From NCBI RefSeq assembly GCF_007744075.1, contig NZ_CP036266.1, positions 2,527,748 through 2,591,747 on the forward strand: a DNA stretch of 64,000 nt, in the 5' to 3' direction. The position numbers and the translations under genes were made by a program. The notes below the pieces were generated by a model. It saw only the letters and a program-made list of their open reading frames with translations, ran no database searches and was not told the origin of the DNA. The stretch's first letter is position 1. Each line of letters opens with the position of its first letter. Source of the DNA: Gimesia chilikensis. Lineage in GTDB: Bacteria > Planctomycetota > Planctomycetia > Planctomycetales > Planctomycetaceae. Positions 29,901 through 35,907 of this stretch are shown here, piece after piece.

Positions 29901-31028
29901 GCGTTGGGATGCGGCTAATGCTTCCCGGGTGAGTTGAATCGAAGTCTGGTCATCGCCGGTCAGGAGGGCGATGGCGGAAGAGGTTTTGATATACAGCGGG
30001 TGATCTTTGCTGAACTTGCGCTGCACCAGCGGCATGAGTTCTTTGCTCAGTTTGATGGCCTGTTCCCATTCCCCGCTCTGTTGTAACAGCAGCATCAACT
30101 CATATTGAACTTCGATGTTGTCGGCACTTTCTCCACGGCCCGCTTTGCGATTCGTGAGGATGATTTCTTCATACAGTTTACGGGCTCCGGAAACATCTTC
30201 CAGTACATACAACACCCCCGCCAGTTGCCGTTTTCCTGAGAGCGTTTCTTTATGTGAGGGACCAAATGCTTTCGTACGCAGTTGAACCGATCGTTCGATC
30301 AGAATGCGGGCCTGGGTGATATCCCCCTGGCGTTCATACATGACTCCCAGGTTGGCCAGTACCGTGGCCTTACCTTCGATATCATCCGGGAAGTTCCGTT
30401 CGCGAAGTTTGCTGACCCGTTCCAGAGTCGTTCGTGCGTCCCGGTATTGTGCGGCCCGGAACTGAATCGCGGAGAGCATTTCCAGGGCGCGCACCGTATC
30501 CAGATGGTCTTCGCCTTTCCAGCGTTCCAGTATGGGTAATGTCTCTTTCAGAATGCGGATGCTTTTGAGGTACTCGCCTTTTTTATCCAGTTCAATCCCG
30601 TAGTTTGACAAAGCTGCTGCGGTGTCGGGGTGATTCGATCCGTAGACCTGCTGCAGGTTCTGCCAGACTTTCTGCTGGGCCTGATGTCTTTCAGCGGAAT
30701 AGGTCGTCGATTTGATGTTCTCGATCTGCTTGAGTAGTTGAATTACTTCTTTCAGGAGTTGTTTCTGCTGATCGGTTTGTTTCGGGGTTTGATGATCGGC
30801 CAGGGGAATCCAGCCTTTTTCGTTGAACTCGGGATGTTTGACCCAGGTCCATTTGCCCTCGGTTTTGAACGCCCAGACTGTCTGTCCCGGTTGCAGGGCA
30901 GCGATGCTCCGGTTTTCTACCCGGAGACTGGTGGGCTTTGTAATCACCACCAGCTGTTCGGCTGAGGCAGACTGGAGCAGCATCGTTCCAATTAATAGCC
31001 CGAAGATAAGTCTCGAGAGCAATTTCAT
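26946..31028 (-). CDS. Exported SH3/TPR protein with CHAT peptidase domain split by a TPR insertion
   Basis: A 1,360-residue protein. Signal peptide about 1-23 (LIFGLLIGTMLLQSASA), an SH3-like domain at 25-80 (GQTVWAFKTEGKWTWVKH), and TPR repeats to about 500. A coiled segment and then the CHAT domain follow. The catalytic His is residue 849 (VLSTHGFFLPDE) and the Cys is residue 1264 (VVLSACETGVGE), 415 residues apart. The extra ~340 residues between them are more TPR units (RYEEARPYYEFQLDYR, RRERYQEAATELQRA), then a Lys/Ser/Thr/Glu-rich linker. The CHAT C-terminus ends HPFFWAAFTHTG. Both catalytic residues are intact. Its own promoter was not found; it lies 107 bp after the cytochrome gene and may be co-transcribed with it. 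Confidence 0.9.
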   Translation of the reverse strand: MKLLSRLIFGLLIGTMLLQSASAEQLVVITKPTSLRVENRSIAALQPGQTVWAFKTEGKWTWVKHPEFNEKGWIPLADHQTPKQTDQQKQLLKEVIQLLKQIENIKSTTYSAERHQAQQKVWQNLQQVYGSNHPDTAAALSNYGIELDKKGEYLKSIRILKETLPILERWKGEDHLDTVRALEMLSAIQFRAAQYRDARTTLERVSKLRERNFPDDIEGKATVLANLGVMYERQGDITQARILIERSVQLRTKAFGPSHKETLSGKRQLAGVLYVLEDVSGARKLYEEIILTNRKAGRGESADNIEVQYELMLLLQQSGEWEQAIKLSKELMPLVQRKFSKDHPLYIKTSSAIALLTGDDQTSIQLTREALAASQRTQGLHHPQTLMLQYQLASQEYRNGNREVAARSLRELLNIYQQLGQTADRKNSDDRELAQVLGMLAVVEAHSGNWNEAADAFDRQRRISKRFTDKVLPGLSQKEQLRFLTGYDAHQYQQALGIMWSQRDNEYLMEKSLEAILNRKALVQETLSSHERLLRQFKGAARSVAENLFAIRRELASLALKSDLNEQQKQARLDALNRQEQTLIQQLGLADAELNRSEWVTLKQIRAQLPSDSVLVEFVRITPYTINEDGAQAEKHRYAAWIIPPTGKGRIQTIDLGSASEIEATLRTGLQSIQKGAAQTLQTGESQATAATQKLLQGLCQQTLKPLLPHLTNVQQVILSPDASLWLVPWAALPLEKDRFAVEQFEFRFVVSGRELLADRQSPSSGVTAPIIFANPDYNLFGLSQTEQPEPGLQLGPVNLLPGTAQEALRIAPPISKYTRPPRLLTEAQATEAAFKSIRSPEVLVLSTHGFFLPDEAAVSLEQKKALYHAARIYNAANKSYKAKEYQKALVPAQWAFEICNEIQGLNGIATFNSARLSGRILRALKRYEEARPYYEFQLDYRLLNDGSSTKTMYAFKNLASLCGSLKDYQAQTNAYEQAWRMGARVRGPNEKAVHTIRSLLISAAEKSDDYALACEAREAQIKYYKEKYGLENINTIAADLKMARLLESNQQFTEAEKRFRDNLALRIKVYGAESERTALAHSLLGQFLERRERYQEAATELQRAVEIREKISPENKKLMFGSYYRLYQVFDKLNDPKQRDHYQKQMDATGLKLKKADSSKKESASAKPSTPEKKDTTEQTEPIDPDLAALRTAALNQMSRMVQTYPTNQEGAVNPLLRCGLMLAGCNNRPEALRKQKDDGVLTGLEIISTDLRGTRLVVLSACETGVGEIRSGEGVAGLRQAFQLAGAESVVASLWSIPDQETALLMEEYFSNLAQGMKKSTALRQAQLKRIQARRDRNGAAHPFFWAAFTHTGKNESR

Positions 31029-31135
31029 TCAATCACCCGACTTCAACCTGGTGTAAACAGAAATGTCTGGGAAAACTGTGAACACGATTAATGTAAAACA
31101 ACGGACCCGCAGGCTTAGCACTGAAGACTCAATCG

Positions 31136-33334
31136 TTACCTGGTTTCGATACTGATTGTTTTCTTTATCAGCTGGCTGGGATTATTTATGAGCCGATGCT
31201 GGTCGTCATCAAAACGGTAGAAATCGTGAACGAAGCGATCGTTGACATTCTTCCCCCGCAGCAAAACCCCGGGACTGAATTGTTGGGGGCTGGCAAAGAC
31301 GGTAATGAATTCGGTACCCAGTTGCGGTTGAATTTTAATCGAACCGGTTTCCGGGAAACGATATACGCTGCCATTTTTTAAGGGCAGCACCTGTTTGGTT
31401 AAAGCGACTTTGCGACCTCGGGCGCTGGTGCCTACCAGTTCGATAAACAGATCGACGCCGGTTTCATTTTTGATGGTGATCACCATCTCGTCGCCGGGCG
31501 AAAACAGATTGCTCTTCTGATTGGTGCTCACTTTCAGGTTCCGCGCCAGTCCTTCGGCTAAATGGTCCGGACGAGTCAGACCATCGACGGCAGCGATGGG
31601 AGTGCCGATACCCAGCTGGCGTACGACCCGGTCGTAATAGTCCTCCCAGGTATCGCGGCGGATTACACCGCCGGTGGATAAGCCTGCCAGGCCCAGTTGT
31701 GTGAACTGGGGAAGCTTGAATACCGCATTCAGCTGCCCCGGTTCTTTGAGGCCCAGTTCGCCGGCGGCCTGGGTGAGCGTTAGTGGGGCATCGATGAATT
31801 TACGGGTGGTGGCGGTTAAGGGTTCATTTTTCACGTTGCCTCCCAGAGCTGCCTGCATGGCGGACTGGAAGCGTGCTTCATCCTTATCGAGCAACTGGTC
31901 CATTTCCTGCTTGGGGATGTAGAGGCGTAGAATGTCACGTGTGTTCAGGCCGGTGTTATTCGGCAGTGCCTGAAATGCAGGGCGGATATTGTCAGAAAAA
32001 CGTTTCATTCCCCGGTCGTGACAACGCATGCAGGCCAGTCCGTTACGGACGACTCTGTCTTCCGAGAATTTGTCGGTGACGATTGTAGTGGGGGCTTCCA
32101 GGATGCGGTTGCCTGCGTTGTCGGTGACCAGATAGGCCTGCAGCCCGTTGGGCAGATTCCAGATCATCTCGCCGCCAGCATAATGAAAATCGAGCGGGTC
32201 GGCGAACATGTTCTGCAGACCTTTGCTGGTCTCGAAATCAAAGCTTTTCCAGTAGGCACCGTCTCGAGAAGGGTGCCGTTCGACAATGCGATTGTTGCGC
32301 GAAACACCGGAGAGCGTCATGCCCGCCCGGCTGGCAATAAAGTTCTGCAGGTTTGCTTCACTGTCGACGCCGATCATCTGTTCGAGCTGACTCAATTCAT
32401 GCGGCAGTTCGAGAAGATCTTCATAGAGTGGCGATTGGGTGGCGACGCTGATCAACCAGTCAATGCGGACATAGGGTACCGGTCTGATCAGGCCGGCCGG
32501 CTGGAGGTAGACCTCCCGAAGTTGTTCGAATGTCTCTGCGTTTTCATAGGCGATGCCATACGGGTATTCGAGCAGGACCATATCGAACTTGTCGACGTTG
32601 GCGTTGCCGGGCAGCTTGTGAGGTGAAACGGGGGTCACGACCGATTCATGCCAGCCCAGTTTGCGAATATCAACGGCGAAGATCGTATTAGTATCCGGAT
32701 CGACGGCAATCGGTTTGACGATGTCGGGCTGCCAGGACAAGTGGTTCAACGCTTTGGTCAATGCAAATTGCTGTTCGCGCAGTTCTTCTGCAGTCGCACC
32801 TGCGGTCAACAGGTGGTTGCTGCTGAAGAAACGCAGAAACGGACGGTCAGCGCGGGGTGTGGCTTCCACGAATTTCAGGATCTGCTTTAAGACAAATTCA
32901 GTGCCGATGGTATTGGCAAACGCGGGATCCTGACTCGCTTGAGCAGGGACGGCAACATCTTCAGGAAAAGCAGGGGCTTTGGCTTCGATCCATTTGCGGA
33001 CGATTTCAATTTCTCCCGCACTGAGCGGCGGCCGCGGTGCTTCCGGCATACGGAAGTCTTCATCATCGGAAGCGATGTAATCGTAGAGCACGGATTCATC
33101 GACATTGCCCGGCACGACGGAGCCTGCTGCACCGACAAACGTGCTCAGGTCGAGAATATTGATGTCTGCTTCCCGACGCGTGTCTCCGTGACATTCCAGG
33201 CAGCGTGTGCGGAAAATCTGTTTGACTTCCGCTGACAGGTTTTCTTCCTGTGCCCTGACCGTCATCGTTAAACAGGACAAAGATATGGCAATTAGAGACA
33301 GTAATTTCCACGGGTTTGACCGGCTGCGGCTCAT
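31136..33334 (-). CDS. Exported c-type cytochrome with DUF4384-like C-terminal domain
   Basis: A 732-residue exported protein. The signal peptide is about 1-28. A PSCyt1-type heme site CLECH is at 45-49, followed by DEDFRMPEAPRPPLS as the probable distal Met region. A second CxxCH (CMRCH) lies at 435-439. Residues ~610-700 (FSPGDEMVITIKNETGVDL, FIELVGTSARG, GSIKIQPQLGTEFITVFAS) match the pattern of DUF4384, a domain usually found beside bacterial caspase-like peptidases. The protein precedes a CHAT gene by 107 bp and has ECF-type promoter A 55 bp upstream. A role passing redox information to the CHAT proteins is inference; the cytochrome motifs are seen directly. Confidence 0.8.
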   Translation of the reverse strand: MSRSRSNPWKLLSLIAISLSCLTMTVRAQEENLSAEVKQIFRTRCLECHGDTRREADINILDLSTFVGAAGSVVPGNVDESVLYDYIASDDEDFRMPEAPRPPLSAGEIEIVRKWIEAKAPAFPEDVAVPAQASQDPAFANTIGTEFVLKQILKFVEATPRADRPFLRFFSSNHLLTAGATAEELREQQFALTKALNHLSWQPDIVKPIAVDPDTNTIFAVDIRKLGWHESVVTPVSPHKLPGNANVDKFDMVLLEYPYGIAYENAETFEQLREVYLQPAGLIRPVPYVRIDWLISVATQSPLYEDLLELPHELSQLEQMIGVDSEANLQNFIASRAGMTLSGVSRNNRIVERHPSRDGAYWKSFDFETSKGLQNMFADPLDFHYAGGEMIWNLPNGLQAYLVTDNAGNRILEAPTTIVTDKFSEDRVVRNGLACMRCHDRGMKRFSDNIRPAFQALPNNTGLNTRDILRLYIPKQEMDQLLDKDEARFQSAMQAALGGNVKNEPLTATTRKFIDAPLTLTQAAGELGLKEPGQLNAVFKLPQFTQLGLAGLSTGGVIRRDTWEDYYDRVVRQLGIGTPIAAVDGLTRPDHLAEGLARNLKVSTNQKSNLFSPGDEMVITIKNETGVDLFIELVGTSARGRKVALTKQVLPLKNGSVYRFPETGSIKIQPQLGTEFITVFASPQQFSPGVLLRGKNVNDRFVHDFYRFDDDQHRLINNPSQLIKKTISIETR

Positions 33335-33389
33335 GCCTCACCTCTCTTGAATTCTCAGGTTGTGACAGTTCAAAACGGGTAGTTATCAA

Positions 33390-33420
33390 TGTAAACGACT
33401 GTCCGTTCAAAATCTTCCCG
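33390..33420 (-). promoter_or_regulatory. Predicted ECF sigma promoter A (cytochrome/CHAT unit)
   Basis: The minus strand reads CGGGAAGATTT, 9 nt, AGTCGTTTACA, identical to site B at 26712-26742 outside the 9-nt spacer core. The -10-like CGTTTACA ends 55 bp before the start codon at 33334. The remaining ~390-bp divergent gap (33335-33727) holds site C and a weak CCCTG/CAGGG hairpin near 33579. Confidence 0.75.
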
Positions 33421-33629
33421 GGTCTTTCCATTTTTTAGAAGAATTCATTCAGTGCCGGCCAGAGGGCTCTGCCTCCTCTCATTCTCCAACTGGATCGAAA
33501 ACTGAGGCAGCGGACCTGCACCATTAGAGTGAGGGACTTTATTTCATCTGCCTGTTGACTGTGATGCATCGAAATATCCCCTGTTTTTCAGGGTTTGGGG
33601 AATCATTTTGTTTCTTTGAGGAAAATCGC

Positions 33630-33654
33630 GGAAGAAATCTGACGCGTGCCCGTT
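33630..33654 (+). promoter_or_regulatory. Possible ECF promoter C upstream of the small-gene/sigma unit
   Basis: On the plus strand GGAAGA is followed by CGTT with the same 17-nt GGAA-to-CGTT spacing as sites A and B. The bases after CGTT differ (CTCC rather than TACA). It lies 73 bp before the start at 33728 and could autoregulate the sigma factor region. Confidence 0.35.
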
Positions 33655-33727
33655 CTCCTGTTGAAAGCCGGAACAATGCTGAGTCTGGCAGACAATTGAA
33701 TCAATTTTATTTTTGAAAGGGAGAACC

Positions 33728-33940
33728 ATGTCCAATCTCATCACATTCGTATTGGATCTGTCCATGATCGTCAGCGGAGTGGGAATCCAGAAAGATCTCA
33801 GTGATCTGCATCTGGATGCAGACTGCAACCCATCCGAAATTCAGATGCTGGAAAACACCGTGAACTGGGACGACAACATCATCCATCAGGGAGTCGATGT
33901 CGACGAAAGACTGCTGGAAAAGTACAGCAATCTCGTTTGA
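33728..33940 (+). CDS. Small hypothetical protein beside the ECF/CHAT locus
   Basis: A 70-residue protein starting MSNLITFVLDLSMIVSGVG. An AAGGGAG ribosome site precedes the ATG at 33728; an upstream TTG at 33713 is not needed. The first 20 residues are hydrophobic but lack a basic start, so it is not a clear signal peptide. The rest is strongly acidic (about 15 Asp/Glu). No family recognised. It stands first in a run of four co-directional genes leading to the sigma factor. Confidence 0.6.
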   Translation: MSNLITFVLDLSMIVSGVGIQKDLSDLHLDADCNPSEIQMLENTVNWDDNIIHQGVDVDERLLEKYSNLV

Positions 33941-34002
33941 GTCCCGCAAAGACCATTCAGCTCACAAACTTAAAACCACCAACGTAAACAGGAGCCATTG
34001 TC

Positions 34003-34272
34003 ATGTTTAATATGAAACTTCTCAAAACCGCTTTACTCTGTACCGCTGGCCTGGTACCGCTTTCAGCCGGGCAGGTTGCCCAAGCCCGTTCCTACGCTCA
34101 ACCGCCGGTGCGGTGCGTGATGAAGCCGGTTGTGACCTACCAGTTTCAGAAGCGACGTTTTACGCATTTTGTCACACGGTACGACCACTTTGGCAGACCG
34201 TACCGGGTCAGGCAGGTTTGTTACAAAACCGTCCGCGTTCCCGTGACGACCTGGGTTCGCGTGTGTTACTAG
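34003..34272 (+). CDS. Small exported Arg/Tyr/Val-rich protein
   Basis: An 89-residue protein with an AGGAG ribosome site and a clear signal peptide (LLKTALLCTAGLVPLSAG, cut near AQA). The mature ~60 residues are basic and carry Arg/Lys, Tyr and Val in alternation (FVTRYDHFGRPYRVRQVCY), with three Cys that could form disulfides. It resembles small exported planctomycete proteins of unknown function. It lies 62 bp after the acidic small protein and 110 bp before the ECF sigma gene, so it may be a target or sensor in that regulon. Confidence 0.7.
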   Translation: MFNMKLLKTALLCTAGLVPLSAGQVAQARSYAQPPVRCVMKPVVTYQFQKRRFTHFVTRYDHFGRPYRVRQVCYKTVRVPVTTWVRVCY

Positions 34273-34382
34273 ACTGTCGTCTGTTCCGGGGATGTCTGTA
34301 CCCATTGCCAGAGACATCCCTTTACCAGGGAAGCGGGCGGAATCTGCTTGAGATCCAGAACGTTCCCGGCTATCGTAGGGGA

Positions 34383-34970
34383 ATGTCCACATGCGAAAAC
34401 CTCGAATCCCGATCAGATGAAAAACTGGCGGACCTGATCAAAGGTCAGGGAGAGACGTTCGCGCAGAAACAGGAAGCAGAAGCCGCGTTTAATCTGTTGT
34501 ATGATCGTCATGCCTCAGTTCTGCTGGGATTCCTGAAAGTACGCTGCAGTTCGCATATCGTCGCCGGGGACATAGCCCAGGAGACCTGGTTACGGGCCTG
34601 GCAGAAAATTCCGGAGTACTTTGACGGATCCCATTTCCGTGGCTGGTTATTTCAGATTGCGAAGAATCTGTTGCTGGACGAATTTCGAAAAAAGAAGATG
34701 ACCTCACTTTCTGAGGGAATGGACGCGCCTGAAATGCAGGATGCCGCTCAGGCTTTCATCAATCAGGAAGAGAAACAGCAGTTGCAGGATTGTCTGAGTC
34801 AACTGGATGACTCCCGGCAGCAGATTGTTCAATTGCGGCTGTCAGGGCAGAGTCATCGCGAAATCAGCGATCAGTTGCAGATCGACTACACAACGGTTCA
34901 AACCCGTTTCCATCGAGCCAAACAGTTCCTGGAAGAGTGCGTCCAGTCGACACGGAAGGAGACTGCCTGA
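34383..34970 (+). CDS. ECF-type RNA polymerase sigma factor
   Basis: A 195-residue sigma-70 family factor. The open frame extends upstream to 34113, but the ATG at 34383, with AGGGGA before it, gives the proper length. Region 2 is clear: FNLLYDRHASVLLGFL, VAGDIAQETWLRAWQKI and FRGWLFQIAKNLLLDEFRKKK. Region 4 has DDSRQQIVQLRLSGQSHREI and a recognition helix (YTTVQTRFHRAKQFL). Its stop overlaps the next ATG by one base (TGATG), so it is coupled to the membrane protein that follows. Its position opposite the CHAT cluster and the ECF promoters before two CHAT units make it the likely regulator of that cluster. Confidence 0.92.
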   Translation: MSTCENLESRSDEKLADLIKGQGETFAQKQEAEAAFNLLYDRHASVLLGFLKVRCSSHIVAGDIAQETWLRAWQKIPEYFDGSHFRGWLFQIAKNLLLDEFRKKKMTSLSEGMDAPEMQDAAQAFINQEEKQQLQDCLSQLDDSRQQIVQLRLSGQSHREISDQLQIDYTTVQTRFHRAKQFLEECVQSTRKETA

Positions 34971-35848
34971 TGCTGACCGCTTTCAATTTACCTGAGGAAA
35001 CGGATGAACTGCGAGCCTGGCTCGATGGCATACTGCTTCAGCCGGAGCTGATGTCGGTTGTTTCTCAATTAGCGGCCGTGTATGCAGCAGAGAACGAGGC
35101 GCAGCCGAGCCTGGATGACGTTTTACAGAATCAGCGGGAGTCCGTGTTAGAGCAGGGCTGTCAGGTGCTGTCACCACTTCAGATACAGCAGTTGTTAACC
35201 CATCCGGAGCTGCTGCTCGAACTGCAGGAGCAACTCTTTCTGGAGGGAGGGGCTTTCTGGCAGGAGCGGATTGCGGCGCTGACGGATGAGACGGAAGTCT
35301 CTCGCGGGCAGGACTGGCTGAAGCAGCAGATCGCTGAGCCGCCTGCGACCGAGATGCAAAATGTAACAACCGCGCCTGCGTTCCAGACTGTTTCCTATCG
35401 AAAAATTGGAATCATTGGTTTCGTCTCAGCGGCTTTGGTATTGGTGGCTCTGTTTTTGAATCAGGAGCCGGCTGCTCCCCAGGGCTGGGGTTGGAATCGA
35501 CCAGGCGCATTGACGGCGGATGTGCCTGCGGCTGAATATCTCAATCAACTGGCCGATTCCGCGGAAGAGTGGTTTAACAAGCCGACGGAGACCAAAGCAG
35601 CTCTGGAAACTCGCTTGAAACAGTTTCGTGCGGGGTGTGAAACACTGATCAAGGCACCGCATCCGCAGTTATCCCAGGACGATCGAACCTGGCTGGTCGA
35701 ACGGTGCCAGGCATGGGCCGGGAAACTCGATGAACAGATCGCTGCTTTGAACGAGGGAGCCGATCTGCAATCGGCCGATGAGGCGGCTGATGCCCTGATC
35801 CGAAAACTGGTCAAGGCCCTGCGCACGCGTGCAAACACCGTCGGCTGA
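34970..35848 (+). CDS. Single-pass membrane protein, possible anti-sigma factor
   Basis: A 292-residue protein coupled to the sigma gene (stop/start overlap TGATG, with AAGGAG before it). The N-terminal ~140 residues are acidic and helical (LDGILLQPELMSVVSQLAA, LQIQQLLTHPELLLELQEQL). One transmembrane helix follows (IGIIGFVSAALVLVALFL, near residues 147-164). The exported C-terminal ~125 residues are helical. No anti-sigma zinc motif or ASD signature is seen, so the role rests on position, topology and coupling. I know of no named family for it. Confidence 0.7.
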   Translation: MLTAFNLPEETDELRAWLDGILLQPELMSVVSQLAAVYAAENEAQPSLDDVLQNQRESVLEQGCQVLSPLQIQQLLTHPELLLELQEQLFLEGGAFWQERIAALTDETEVSRGQDWLKQQIAEPPATEMQNVTTAPAFQTVSYRKIGIIGFVSAALVLVALFLNQEPAAPQGWGWNRPGALTADVPAAEYLNQLADSAEEWFNKPTETKAALETRLKQFRAGCETLIKAPHPQLSQDDRTWLVERCQAWAGKLDEQIAALNEGADLQSADEAADALIRKLVKALRTRANTVG

Positions 35849-35907
35849 TTCCACATCGTCTTCAATGATTGCCTATGTTCCCAGGCATACGAGAAAGGTC
35901 GTTTGAA

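Noticed and set aside
31029-31135. Third copy of the shared ECF promoter before the large CHAT gene
   Set aside because: A CTGTTTACA is present on the minus strand but no GGAA lies 17 nt upstream, so the gene may instead be read from promoter A.
34113-34382. Upstream extension of the second sigma factor
   Set aside because: It overlaps the exported small protein in another frame, and sigma-factor homology begins after the ATG at 34383.
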